From: Prauserella_A oleivorans
Lineage (GTDB): Bacteria > Actinomycetota > Actinomycetes > Mycobacteriales > Pseudonocardiaceae
Assembly: GCF_042685745.1 (NCBI RefSeq)
Contig: NZ_JBHUNT010000001.1
Location: 4,774,001 to 4,838,000 of the forward strand
Length of the DNA: 64,000 nucleotides
Direction of reading: 5' to 3'
The notes below the pieces were generated by a model. That model ran no database searches. It saw only the letters and a program-made list of their open reading frames with translations, and was not told the DNA's origin. Shown in pieces: positions 33,413 through 42,200 of this stretch. Made by a program: the position numbers and the translations under genes. The number at the start of each line of letters is the position of its first letter. The first letter of the stretch is position 1.

Positions 33413-34411
33413 GTGAACAGTCAGGAGACGTCCCGAGTTCCCCTGTTCGCCACCATGCAACGCATTCCCGGCGGACTCATGCTGATCCCGCTGGTACTCG
33501 GCGCACTCATGGGCACGTTCGCGCCCGGCGCCCTGGAGATCGGCAGCTTCACCACCGCCCTGTTCCAGGAGAGCGCGCTGCCGTTCATCGCGCTGCTCAT
33601 CTTCGCGACGGGCACCCAGGTCAGCGCCCGCACCGGCGGGCCCATCCTGGCCACCGCGGGCACGCTGCTGCTGGCCAAGAGCCTGATCCCGGCCGGCCTC
33701 GTCGTGGCGCTCGGACTCGTGGTCGGTCTGGACGGCGTGTTCGGGATCTCGCTGCTCGCGCTGCTCGCGGCCGTCGACAACAGCAACGGCGGCCTGTGGC
33801 TCGCCTTCACCGGCCAGTACGGCGACGAGCGCGACCGCGGTGCCTACCTCGCCAGCGCCGTCAACGACGGTCCGTTCCTCACCCTGCTCTTCCTGGGCGC
33901 CTCCGGCCTCGGCGACATCCCCGTGCTGGCGCTCGTGGCCGCGATCGTGCCGTTCCTGCTGGGCGTGCTCGTCGGCAACATCGACGCCCAGTGGCGCCGG
34001 ATCGTCCAGCCGGTGCCCAACATCGTGATCCCGTTCTTCGCGTTCGCGCTCGGCACGGACATCGACCTCGGCGACATCGTCACCGGTGGCCTCAGCGGTC
34101 TCGTGCTCGGGCTGATCGTCGCGCCGGTCACCGGCCTGCTCGTCTACCTCGGCTACCGGGTGCTGCTGCGCCGCGGCGCCATGTCCGGCATCGGCTTCGC
34201 CGCGGGCACCACGGCGGGCAACGCGATCGCCACCCCCGCCGTGGTGGCGGCCGCCGACCCGCGGTTCCAGGAGTTCGTCGGCACCGCCACCGCGCAGGTC
34301 GCCGCTTCGGCACTGGTGACGGCGATCGTCGCGCCGGCCATCGCCGCGTTCGTGCTCAAGCGCTCCGGTGCGCTCAAGCAGACCGAGACGGCCCCGGCGG
34401 CACAACCGTGA
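33413..34411 (+). CDS. KdgT-family permease (2-keto-3-deoxygluconate transporter type)
   Basis: A 332-residue membrane protein with about ten helices and the KdgT family runs FQESALPFIALLIFATGTQ, LAAVDNSNGGLWLAFTGQYG and FAFALGTDIDLGDIVTGG. The start is a GTG with AAGGAGG upstream. Neighbouring enzymes act on four-carbon acid sugars, so the natural substrate is more likely D-threonate or D-erythronate than ketodeoxygluconate. Confidence 0.9.
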   Translation: MNSQETSRVPLFATMQRIPGGLMLIPLVLGALMGTFAPGALEIGSFTTALFQESALPFIALLIFATGTQVSARTGGPILATAGTLLLAKSLIPAGLVVALGLVVGLDGVFGISLLALLAAVDNSNGGLWLAFTGQYGDERDRGAYLASAVNDGPFLTLLFLGASGLGDIPVLALVAAIVPFLLGVLVGNIDAQWRRIVQPVPNIVIPFFAFALGTDIDLGDIVTGGLSGLVLGLIVAPVTGLLVYLGYRVLLRRGAMSGIGFAAGTTAGNAIATPAVVAAADPRFQEFVGTATAQVAASALVTAIVAPAIAAFVLKRSGALKQTETAPAAQP

Positions 34412-35610
34412 CCGGCCAGGACGTGGTGATCATCGCCGACGACGTCACCGGAGCCGGCGACACCGCGGTGCAGTTCTCGAACGCGGGCTGGACGGCCGAG
34501 CTGAAGCTGCGCAGTGGTGAGAGCGACGCCCAGGTCGTCGCGGTGAGCACCGACTCCCGGCCCTGCTCCGACGCGGACGCCGCCGCCCGGGTGCGTGAGG
34601 CCGCGAAGGACCTGCTCCGTGGTGACGGCACCCGTGTGTTCAAGAAGATCGACTCGACCGTGCGCGGCCCGATCCGCGCGGAGATCGACGCGCTGCTGGA
34701 CGTTCTCGGCCCAGGCACCACCGCCGTCGTCTGTCCCGCGTTCCCGGGCGTGGGCCGCACGGTCGTGGACGGCAGCCTGCTCGTCGACGGCCGGCCCGTG
34801 AGCGAGACGTCCGCGGGCACGGACCCGGTGACACCCGTGACGCAGAGCCACGTCCCGACGCTGCTCGGCGCTCCCCTGGTGCGGCTCGACCCGGACGGGT
34901 CACCGGCGGCCTGGGCGCGCCGGCTTCGCGACGCGGGCCGGGTCGTGGTGGTGGACGCCGAGACCGACGCCGACCTCGACCGCGTCGCGCGGGCCGTGGC
35001 GGAGCTCGGTGAGAGCGCCCTCCCGGTCGGCGCCGGCGGCCTGGCCGGTGCCCTCGCGCACCACTGGCGCCCGAGCGAGCGGTCCCGCACGGTGCTCGTC
35101 GTTGTCACCAGCCTGCACAGTGCCGCGCGCGAGCAGGCTCGGGCGCTCGCCGGGACCGGCGCCACCTGCCACGAGCCCACGGCACGGCAGCTGCTCGACG
35201 AGGGCGAATGGAGCTCGTTCTCGGCCGAGGTACTCGCGTCGGCCGCCGGGCAGCCGGACACGCTGCTGCTCAGCGCACCCGAGCGGGCGGACGAGGCCGT
35301 GCCGCCCGCCCTGGTGGCGCGGCGCCTCGCCGACGTGGCCGCGCGCGTGGTGCGTGCCACCGGCCCGGCCGGGCTCGTGGTGACCGGCGGCGACGGCGCG
35401 CGTGCCCTGCTGGACCACCTCGACGGCACCGGCATCCGCCTGCACGGCGACGGCCCGGGCGGCCAGGCCGGGCCGGGTGTGGCGCTCGGCACGCTCGTCG
35501 GCGGCTGGGCGGCCGGATTGCCGGTCGCGACCAAGGCAGGGGGCTTCGGCGACCCCGACGTGTTGATCAAGGCCGCGGACGCGGTACGAGAGAAAAGGAG
35601 CGTGCGTTGA
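34408..35610 (+). CDS. dtnK: Four-carbon acid sugar kinase (DUF1537), likely D-threonate kinase
   Basis: A 400-residue DUF1537 kinase. IIADDVTGAGDTAVQF at the start, FKKIDSTVRGPIRAEIDALL, VCPAFPGVGRTVVDG and the C-terminal ATP-binding TKAGGFGDPDVL are all typical. With an adjacent PdxA2 the usual assignment is D-threonate (or D-erythronate) 4-kinase. GTG start overlapping the permease stop (GTGA). Confidence 0.9.
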   Translation: MTGQDVVIIADDVTGAGDTAVQFSNAGWTAELKLRSGESDAQVVAVSTDSRPCSDADAAARVREAAKDLLRGDGTRVFKKIDSTVRGPIRAEIDALLDVLGPGTTAVVCPAFPGVGRTVVDGSLLVDGRPVSETSAGTDPVTPVTQSHVPTLLGAPLVRLDPDGSPAAWARRLRDAGRVVVVDAETDADLDRVARAVAELGESALPVGAGGLAGALAHHWRPSERSRTVLVVVTSLHSAAREQARALAGTGATCHEPTARQLLDEGEWSSFSAEVLASAAGQPDTLLLSAPERADEAVPPALVARRLADVAARVVRATGPAGLVVTGGDGARALLDHLDGTGIRLHGDGPGGQAGPGVALGTLVGGWAAGLPVATKAGGFGDPDVLIKAADAVREKRSVR

Positions 35611-36653
35611 ACCAGCCGCAGGTGCCCACCCTTGCCCTCACGCTGGGGGACGTCGCCGGGATCGGACCCGAGATCACGGCCCGCACCCTGCTCGAGCACG
35701 ACGACCTGCGCGAGGTGTGCCGCCCGGTGGTGATCGGGGACGCCGACGCCCTCCGCCGCGCGGTCCGCGAGGTGCTCGGCGGCGACCCCGCCGTCGTGCG
35801 CGTCGTCGACACGCCGGACGACGCCACCAACGACCCGCGCACGATCGAGGTCGTCCAGGAGGGCCCGTCGCTCGGTCACGTTCCCTACGGCGAGCTCAGC
35901 GCCGAGGCCGGTGATGGCGCGGCGCGGTTCGTGATGCGGGCGTGCGCCCTGGCGCGTGCGGGGCAGGTCGACGGAATCGTCACCGCCCCGCTGAACAAGG
36001 CCGCCATGCACGCGGGCGGCCACAACTGGCCCGGCCACACCGAGTTGCTGGCCCACGAGTTCGGCGTGCAGAACTTCAGCCTCGTGCTCTCCGCAGGCGA
36101 GCTGTACTTCTTCCACCTCACCACACACGTGTCCCTGCGGGACGCGATCGAGGGCGTCACCCCGGAACGCAGCGACAACGTGCTGCGCCTGGTGGGCTCG
36201 TTCGCGCGGGCGCTGGGCAAGGAGGACGAGCCGATCGGCGTCGCCGGGCTGAACCCGCACGCCGGGGAGAACCGGCTCTTCGGCGACGAGGACGCCGACG
36301 TGCTCGCACCGGCCGTCGAGCGGGCCAAGGCGGCCGGGATCAACGCCGTCGGCCCCCTGCCCGCCGACGCGCTCGTGCCGGCGGCCGTGCGCGGGAACTG
36401 GCGATTCGTCATCGTCTGCTACCACGACCAGGGACACGCCCCCTTCAAGGCGGTCTACGGTGACGACGGCGTGAACATCACCGTCGGCCTGCCGGTGGTG
36501 CGGGTGTCGGTCGACCACGGCACGGCGTTCGACATCGCGGGTAAGGGCGTCGCGCGCGAGGCCAGCCTGGTGCTCGCCACCCGCCGGGCCGCCGAGCTCG
36601 CGCCCGGCTGGCACCAGGTGTGGGAGACCGCCCGGGCCGGCGCGGCCTCGTAG
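35607..36653 (+). CDS. pdxA2: PdxA2-type 4-phospho-D-threonate dehydrogenase
   Basis: A 348-residue PdxA-family enzyme: TLGDVAGIGPEITART, the metal ligands in GHTELLA, LNPHAGE and YHDQGHAPFKA, and VSVDHGTAFDIAGKG. Beside a DUF1537 kinase it should oxidise and decarboxylate 4-phosphothreonate to dihydroxyacetone phosphate rather than serve in vitamin B6 synthesis. The start is a TTG overlapping the kinase stop (TTGA) with AAAAGGAG upstream. Confidence 0.9.
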   Translation: MNQPQVPTLALTLGDVAGIGPEITARTLLEHDDLREVCRPVVIGDADALRRAVREVLGGDPAVVRVVDTPDDATNDPRTIEVVQEGPSLGHVPYGELSAEAGDGAARFVMRACALARAGQVDGIVTAPLNKAAMHAGGHNWPGHTELLAHEFGVQNFSLVLSAGELYFFHLTTHVSLRDAIEGVTPERSDNVLRLVGSFARALGKEDEPIGVAGLNPHAGENRLFGDEDADVLAPAVERAKAAGINAVGPLPADALVPAAVRGNWRFVIVCYHDQGHAPFKAVYGDDGVNITVGLPVVRVSVDHGTAFDIAGKGVAREASLVLATRRAAELAPGWHQVWETARAGAAS

Positions 36654-36662
36654 ACTCCCGCC

Positions 36663-37499
36663 ATGGGCGTCGACCGGAGGGGCTCGCGGCCCCTGCACCA
36701 ACAGGTGGCGCAGGCTCTGCGGCAGGAGATCCTCGGCCACGACCTGCCACCCGGCGCGGCGCTGCCCAGCGAGGCCGCGCTGTGCGAACGGTTCGGTGTC
36801 GCCCGCAGCGTCGTGCGCCAGGCCGTCGCCGGGCTCGCCGCCGACGGCCTGGTCATCCGCAGGCAGGGCAGGCCCACGGTCGTCGCCCCGCCTGCCGAGT
36901 ACCGCAGGCTCGTGCAGCGGGCGACGGGCCTGTTCGAGCAGTTCGCCCGGCGCGGCCAGGAGCTTCGGACAACCGTGCGCCGGTTGTGCCCGGCCGAACC
37001 GCCCGCGCCCGCACGCGCGTTCCTCGGTACCGCCGACACGCTGCAGCTCGAACGGGTACGGCTCGTCGACGGCGACCCGCTGTCCTACGTCCGCACCTGG
37101 CTGCCCGCCGAGCGCGTACCCGGGCTGCGCCCCGAGGACCTGACCGACGCGTCGCTGCACCAGCTCCTGACCACGGCGTACGGCCTGCGCCCGGTCCGGG
37201 GCCGCCGCCAGGTGCGTGCCGTCGCGGCCGACGACATGCTGGCCGAGGCCCTGCACACCGAGCCGGGCGGGCCGCTGCTGCTGCTCGAGGGCGGCACCAC
37301 CGACCAGGACGACCGGCCGCTGGAATGGTTCACCGCCTGGCACCGCGCCGACCGGGTGGTGTTCGACATCGACGTGTCGGACACGGTCGAGACGGTGCGC
37401 ATCGACGCACCCCGCGACGAGGCCGGTGAGCCCCCGGGTCCGGTCGACCTGGCCCGCGCCCGGGACCTCGTGGCCGAGCTGGGTCGGGTGCTCGGCTGA
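36663..37499 (+). CDS. GntR-family regulator, HutC subfamily
   Basis: A 278-residue regulator. The N-terminal winged helix (LHQQVAQALRQEILGHDLPP, then LPSEAALCERFGVARSVVRQ) is followed by a UTRA effector domain (LQLERVRLVDGDPLSYVRTW). It begins 9 bp after pdxA2, so it belongs to the operon and probably represses it through the palindrome at 33339. Confidence 0.93.
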   Translation: MGVDRRGSRPLHQQVAQALRQEILGHDLPPGAALPSEAALCERFGVARSVVRQAVAGLAADGLVIRRQGRPTVVAPPAEYRRLVQRATGLFEQFARRGQELRTTVRRLCPAEPPAPARAFLGTADTLQLERVRLVDGDPLSYVRTWLPAERVPGLRPEDLTDASLHQLLTTAYGLRPVRGRRQVRAVAADDMLAEALHTEPGGPLLLLEGGTTDQDDRPLEWFTAWHRADRVVFDIDVSDTVETVRIDAPRDEAGEPPGPVDLARARDLVAELGRVLG

Positions 37500-37728
37500 G
37501 CACGGCGGGTTCGGGCGCGCGACCGAGTGCTCTGCGCCGGCCAATGCCGCCGCGACGCGATGACCTTCCCACCCTTTGCACCGCACGAGCCCCGGCGCGC
37601 CGCCGGACGCGGGCTCCCGTGTGCTACCGACGCCGGACCCCACCACACGCAGGGTGACGAGTAGTGCACCACCTGACTACTCACAGTCTGCCGACAACAC
37701 TCGATCCGGTCACCAGATCACCTGAATG
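37500..37728. other. Gene-free stretch
   Basis: No gene. GACAACA (37693-37699) and TGTTGTC (37727-37733) form a perfect inverted repeat whose right arm overlaps the -35 box of the next gene's promoter; it is a possible operator. Several weaker GC hairpins follow the GntR gene but none is a clear terminator. Confidence 0.45.
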
Positions 37729-37757
37729 TTGTCTTGTCGGTAATTGATCCATAGAGT
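37729..37757 (+). promoter_or_regulatory. Promoter of the secreted Vgb-like gene
   Basis: TTGTCT (37729-37734) and TAGAGT (37752-37757) with a 17-bp spacer, giving a leader of about 65 nt to the ATG at 37830. Confidence 0.6.
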
Positions 37758-37829
37758 TTCTGCGCTGGGTCGCAGTGTCTGTCCCGCAACGAAGCGGTCT
37801 GCCAACCCGGCCGAGCGGAAAGGAGTCCA

Positions 37830-39017
37830 ATGGTGGTCTCAACAAGAACGCTGCCAGCTGGCATGCGGCGACGCTGGAAACGTTCAGCGACAGCGCTGGC
37901 GGCAGCGACCGCACTCATGGCACTGAGTGCGGTACCTCCGGCCGTAGCGGAGGACAGCACGACCTCCCCCATCACGGAGTACGGCCCCATACCCGCGCAG
38001 CTGCCGATCGGCGGCGTGTGCGAAGTCGAATCCGATGGCAAGGGCAAGCTGTGGATCGAGCAGTACCTCAGCAGCGAGATCACGTCGTACGACCTCGAGA
38101 CCGGTGAATACAAGAGCTATCCGACGCCACAGCCACTCTCCGTTCCCGGTGGTATGGACAAAGACCACGAGGGTCACTTCTGGATGACGGGCGTCACCAA
38201 CAACAGCGTCATCCGGATCGACACCCGCGACGGCAGCTACAAGCAGTGGCCGTTGCCGTGGGGGAACGCTCTCAACACGACTGTTGGCGCGACCCCGTTG
38301 AATGTCGGCACCTCCCTGTCCAACGACGTCGCATGGGGTCCCGACAACGCATTGTGGATGACTCTCGGGGGACACAACGCGATCGGCCGGTTCGATCCGG
38401 AGACGGAGACGTTCAGCAAGTTCCCGGTCCCCGGCGAAGTTCTCGGCCACGTGCATTCCTTGTTCGGCATCATCAAGCCAGGACCCGGCCGTACCGTCAT
38501 CTTCAACATGCCGCAGATGAACAAGGTCGGGATGATCGACGTCGACACCAAGGAGATCAAACAGTTCGAGATGCCGACACCACTGTCCTGGCCGACCGGC
38601 ATCCGCACCGCGCGCGACGGCACCATCTGGGTCGGTGAAGGATTCGGCATGGCCCTGGCGAGGATCAACCCGGAAACCGGCCAGGTGAAGGAATATCCCC
38701 TGCTGAGCATGGACGGGGTGCGGTCGAGCCTGCGCAAACAACTGGAGTCGGGAAGTCTCGGAAACCCGCTTCCCATGCTCGGACCGGTCGTCGAGGGCCA
38801 GGACGGGAACATCTACGGAATGGTCGCGTTCGCCAGTCCGGCGACTCTCGGCAACCAGGTGCTGAAGTTCGATCCGAGGACCGGGAAGGCCGAGATGTGG
38901 CCGACACCGTCGCACGCCTCCTATCCCTGTGACATCAACCCAGATGAGCACGGCCGGCTGTGGTTCGGCGAGCTGGTCTCCCAGAAGATGGGCCGGATCG
39001 ACGTTCCCGCCGACTGA
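37830..39017 (+). CDS. Secreted beta-propeller protein, Vgb/streptogramin-lyase-like
   Basis: A 395-residue protein with a Sec signal peptide (basic start, hydrophobic ALAAATALMALSAV, likely cleavage after PPAVA near residue 40). About seven repeated blades follow, with motifs of the type GKLWIEQYLSSEITSYD, NALWMTLGGHNAIGRFDPET and GTIWVGEGFGMALARINPET, as in virginiamycin B lyase and SMP-30 relatives. AAAGGAG precedes the ATG. Being secreted and unlinked to resistance genes, it is more likely a lactonase or binding protein than a streptogramin lyase. Confidence 0.8.
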   Translation: MVVSTRTLPAGMRRRWKRSATALAAATALMALSAVPPAVAEDSTTSPITEYGPIPAQLPIGGVCEVESDGKGKLWIEQYLSSEITSYDLETGEYKSYPTPQPLSVPGGMDKDHEGHFWMTGVTNNSVIRIDTRDGSYKQWPLPWGNALNTTVGATPLNVGTSLSNDVAWGPDNALWMTLGGHNAIGRFDPETETFSKFPVPGEVLGHVHSLFGIIKPGPGRTVIFNMPQMNKVGMIDVDTKEIKQFEMPTPLSWPTGIRTARDGTIWVGEGFGMALARINPETGQVKEYPLLSMDGVRSSLRKQLESGSLGNPLPMLGPVVEGQDGNIYGMVAFASPATLGNQVLKFDPRTGKAEMWPTPSHASYPCDINPDEHGRLWFGELVSQKMGRIDVPAD

Positions 39018-39036
39018 GGGCGCACTTTGTGACGAT

Positions 39037-39067
39037 CCGCGCCTCGCCGCCAGCCGGCGAGGCGCGG
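39037..39067 (+). terminator. Strong terminator
   Basis: CCGCGCCTCGCCG (39037-39049) pairs perfectly with CGGCGAGGCGCGG (39055-39067) around a 5-nt loop, followed by TTTC. It ends the Vgb-like transcript. Confidence 0.88.
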
Positions 39068-39121
39068 TTTCGGTTGTGGGGCAACGACACTGCCGCACGG
39101 CGGCAAGCACCGCCGCTCCCA

Positions 39122-39159
39122 TTGCGGCGAGACACGTGCCCACTTACTCTAGTCCTAGA
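39122..39159 (+). promoter_or_regulatory. Promoter with TCTAG-N2-CTAGA operator (copy A)
   Basis: TTGCGG (39122-39127) and TACTCT (39145-39150) are 17 bp apart. The perfect palindrome TCTAGTCCTAGA (39148-39159) overlaps the -10 box, so a bound protein would block transcription of the gene at 39190. A second, weaker palindrome CCTAGTACTGGG follows at 39167-39178. Confidence 0.7.
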
Positions 39160-39189
39160 CATTCTTCCTAGTACTGGGAGCGACCTGCC

Positions 39190-40326
39190 ATGCATTTCGG
39201 ACACCCCGACCTGTGCGACCTCGACGAAGCGGTGCTCCACCAGACTCCGTTCCCGATGCGCCACGCGGCGACGTCCGACGTGCGTTTCTTCGACAGGTAC
39301 TGGCTCAGCGCCGCGGATCCGCACGGCAAGGCCGCGTTCATCGCCGGGCTCGGGGTCTACAAGAACACGGGCAGCTGCGACGGATACATCGCGATTCAGT
39401 CCGGAACCCGGCAGCACAACGCACGGTTCGCGCGCCCGCTGGACGACGACCGGGACACCATGACGGTGGGCGACATCCGGATCAGCGTCGAGGAGCCGTT
39501 CCGCCGGATCCGGCTGGTCGCCGAGCCGGTGTCCAGCCCGCTCGCCGCCGACCTCACCTGGACGTCGTCGTTTCCACCGCACCTGGAGGCGCACCACTTC
39601 GACGCGCCCGCAGGCCGCACCATGCAGGACATGACACGCTACGACCAGGTCGGCCGCTGGAACGGCTGGATCGACCACGGCGACGGACGCATCGAGGTCG
39701 ACAACTGGTGGGGAGCCCGCGATCACTCGTGGGGATTACGGCCGGGGGTCGGCGGATTCGAGAAGTCCCACGGCGACCCCAGCATGAAGGCGGACATGCC
39801 CACAGCTCCCCGGAAGTCCATGCTGCACCTCGTCCTCTTCGCCGAGGCCGGTGACAACTTCCTGGCGCTGCAGTATCGCGAGAACGCCGAGGGCAGGCGG
39901 CTGGCACTGGACGGTGAACTGATCGGCCGCGACGGCGTGCGACGACGCGTGGGTGACCTCGATGCCGACATCACCTTCGTCGAGGGCAGCAGGGCCTACA
40001 GCCACGTCAAGCTCGACGTGACGATGGAAGACGGCACCTCCCTCGCCGTCGAGGCGGAGCCGCTGATGCACGCGTGGGCATATTCGGGAACCGGTTACGA
40101 CGGCGGATACCGGGACGGCCGCGGGCTCGGCGCCTGGCGGGGCACCCTCGCCGAGTACGACGTGTATGAGTACGTCCCGCCGGAAGGAGTCCTGCTCGAC
40201 GGCCGGCCGGTACAGCCGGGCCACCGCGAGCAACCGGTCACTGTCTCGATCGACGGAGCACCCGGCATGGGGCACTGCCCCATCATCACCCGCGGCACCC
40301 TTCCTCGGCGTGGTGTCGGTGGCTAG
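39190..40326 (+). CDS. Uncharacterised WWGxRDHSWG protein (DUF7064/7065-like), first paralogue
   Basis: A 378-residue protein without signal peptide. It looks all-beta, with the striking motif WWGARDHSWGLRP at about 177-189 and a WNGWIDHGDGRIEVDN stretch before it. This resembles lipocalin-like CrtC/AttH-type domains. A second copy lies at 59308. Both are in operons of acyl-CoA genes, so a hydratase, isomerase or binding role on a lipid-like substrate is plausible but unproved. Its stop codon overlaps the convergent NTF2-like stop at CTAG. Confidence 0.75.
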   Translation: MHFGHPDLCDLDEAVLHQTPFPMRHAATSDVRFFDRYWLSAADPHGKAAFIAGLGVYKNTGSCDGYIAIQSGTRQHNARFARPLDDDRDTMTVGDIRISVEEPFRRIRLVAEPVSSPLAADLTWTSSFPPHLEAHHFDAPAGRTMQDMTRYDQVGRWNGWIDHGDGRIEVDNWWGARDHSWGLRPGVGGFEKSHGDPSMKADMPTAPRKSMLHLVLFAEAGDNFLALQYRENAEGRRLALDGELIGRDGVRRRVGDLDADITFVEGSRAYSHVKLDVTMEDGTSLAVEAEPLMHAWAYSGTGYDGGYRDGRGLGAWRGTLAEYDVYEYVPPEGVLLDGRPVQPGHREQPVTVSIDGAPGMGHCPIITRGTLPRRGVGG

Positions 40327-40769
40327 AACTTCTCGAGCTTGATCCGGTTCAGCGTCAATCGCGAGATCCGCCAGCTCCCGTCGTCCTTGCGGTACTCCTC
40401 GTGGTAGTGCCCGTAGCCGACAAAGGACGGCAGGGCGTTGCCGATCGACGTCTCGATCAGGTCGACCATCGACCAGATACCGCGCGCGTGCGTGGCAGCC
40501 GGGCCATCGACGATCTCGATCTCGGGCATGTGACCGTGGTGCGCGGTCAGCGCGTCGCCGTAGTGCCGGCGCGTGGCCGCCACCAGCTCGTCGCGGTCAC
40601 GGGGTCGCTGTGACGAACCTTCGATGTCGATGACCACATCGGGCGTGAACAGCTCGCCGAAGTCATCCCAGCGCTTCTCGTCAACGAAGCGGAAGTATCG
40701 CGCCTTGAGCTGTTTGATCTCTTCGATCGCCACCAGCCATGTCACCAGGTCTCGCAGGTTTTCACTCAT
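40323..40769 (-). CDS. NTF2-like (SnoaL-type) protein, first paralogue
   Basis: A 148-residue alpha+beta-barrel protein of the SnoaL/NTF2-like superfamily. VAIEEIKQLKARYFRFVDEK at about 13-32, then FTPDVVIDIEG and HHGHMPEIEIVDG. Members are often isomerases or dehydratases of polycyclic substrates. It lies 83 bp after the thiolase gene on the same strand. A second copy is at 47092. Confidence 0.82.
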   Translation of the reverse strand: MSENLRDLVTWLVAIEEIKQLKARYFRFVDEKRWDDFGELFTPDVVIDIEGSSQRPRDRDELVAATRRHYGDALTAHHGHMPEIEIVDGPAATHARGIWSMVDLIETSIGNALPSFVGYGHYHEEYRKDDGSWRISRLTLNRIKLEKF

Positions 40770-40852
40770 GATGCGCACGGCAGCCGATCCGGGTGAAGTG
40801 CTCCGGGACACGAATATCGAGCGCGCGAGTACAACTCCATCGCAGTCATCCG

Positions 40853-42082
40853 CTACACCCGCTCGATGATCGTCGCCGTGCCCATGCCGCCTCCGGTGCA
40901 CATGGTGACCAGGCCGACCGTCTTGTCCCGGCGCTCCAGCTCGTCCAGCACGGTCTGGAACAGCATCGCGCCGGTGGCGCCGATTGGGTGGCCGAGCGCG
41001 ATGGCGCCGCCGTTGACGTTGACGCGGTCCTCGTCGATGGCGAGGTCGCGCATCACCTTGAGCGGAATCGCGGCGAAGGCCTCGTTGATCTCCCACAGGT
41101 CCACGTCGCCGACGGTCATTCCCGCCTTGTCCAGGCACTTGCGCGATGCCGGCCCGGGAGCGGTGAGCATGATGACGGGCTCCGCACCCGCCACGGCACC
41201 GGCGACGATCCTCGCCCGCGGCTTGAGCCCGTGTGCCTTGGCGAACTCGGGCGAGCTCAGCAGCAGAGCGCCCGCACCGTCGACGACGCCCGAGGAGTTG
41301 CCGGCGTGGTGCACGTGGTCGATCTCGTCGACGCCCGGGTAGACCTTCGCGCACATCTGGTCGTAGGACAGGCCCTCCGGTTCCCGGATCTTGGCGCCGG
41401 CCCGCGCGAATGACGGCGGGAGCGCGCTGAGTGACTCCACCGTGGTACCCGGCCGCGGATGCTCGTCGTGATCGAGGGCGACCTGTCCGTCAGCACCGCG
41501 GACGCCGACAATGCTCCGGTCGAACCGGCCGTCGGCGATGGCGGCGGCGGCCAGTCGTTGGCTCCGCGCAGCGAACGCGTCGACCGCCTGCCGATCGAAC
41601 TTCTCCAGCGTCGCGATCAGGTCCGCCGAGATTCCCTGGGGCACCAGCGGGTAGCGGTCCCGAAGCTTCGCGTTACCGGCGTCGAGGGGAGCACCGAACC
41701 CGGCACCGTAGCGGGACATGCTCTCGACGCCACCCGCGATGACCACATCCTGCCACCCGGACTGGATCCCCATGGCGGCGAACATCACAGCCTGCTGGCC
41801 GGACCCGCAGAACCGGTTCAGGGTCACCCCGGGCACGTCGATCGGCCAGCCGGCCGCCAGGACGGCCATCCGGGCGATGTCGTTGGCGTGGTCACCGTTG
41901 TGGTCACCGTTGCCCATGACCACATCCTCCACCAGGGCCGGATCGATCCCGGAGCGCTCGCCGAGCGCTAGCAGTACCTGGGCGAGCAGCTCTTGCGGGT
42001 GGAACTCGTGCAGGCCGCCGGTCGGCTTGCCCTTGCCCCGAGGGGTGCGTACGCCGTCGATGATCCACGCTTCTCGCGTCAT
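40853..42082 (-). CDS. Acetyl-CoA acyltransferase (thiolase)
   Basis: A 409-residue thiolase with all catalytic parts: nucleophile Cys92 in NRFCGSGQQ, NEAFA, the His of GHPIGATGA, and CTGGGMG with the second Cys near the end. It should cleave a 3-ketoacyl-CoA in the last step of beta-oxidation. It is divergent from the DUF35-thiolase operon and shares its control region. Confidence 0.94.
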   Translation of the reverse strand: MTREAWIIDGVRTPRGKGKPTGGLHEFHPQELLAQVLLALGERSGIDPALVEDVVMGNGDHNGDHANDIARMAVLAAGWPIDVPGVTLNRFCGSGQQAVMFAAMGIQSGWQDVVIAGGVESMSRYGAGFGAPLDAGNAKLRDRYPLVPQGISADLIATLEKFDRQAVDAFAARSQRLAAAAIADGRFDRSIVGVRGADGQVALDHDEHPRPGTTVESLSALPPSFARAGAKIREPEGLSYDQMCAKVYPGVDEIDHVHHAGNSSGVVDGAGALLLSSPEFAKAHGLKPRARIVAGAVAGAEPVIMLTAPGPASRKCLDKAGMTVGDVDLWEINEAFAAIPLKVMRDLAIDEDRVNVNGGAIALGHPIGATGAMLFQTVLDELERRDKTVGLVTMCTGGGMGTATIIERV

Positions 42083-42146
42083 TTCCGAACAACCTCCCGC
42101 CGGTGCCGAGCACCCGCATCGATGGACAGTCGAGCCTCCGCCTGTT

Positions 42147-42179
42147 TACTCTATAGCAGTATCATTGATTACTAGAGTA
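42147..42179. promoter_or_regulatory. Divergent control region with TACTCTA inverted repeats
   Basis: TACTCTA (42147-42153) and TAGAGTA (42173-42179) are perfect inverted repeats 19 bp apart in the 118-bp region between two divergent operons. The right half reads TACTCTAGTA on the other strand, the half-site of copies A-C of the cluster operator. It is a variant or double half-site rather than the compact palindrome. Confidence 0.5.
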
Positions 42180-42200
42180 TCGAGCCGGATTGGGCGCGGA

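Noticed and set aside
34374..37646. A 1090-codon open frame on the minus strand (and similar long ones at 42695-44584 and 28053-29585)
   Set aside because: These run antisense to well-supported operons and translate to Arg/Gly/Val-rich nonsense; they arise from high GC content in the third codon position of the real genes.
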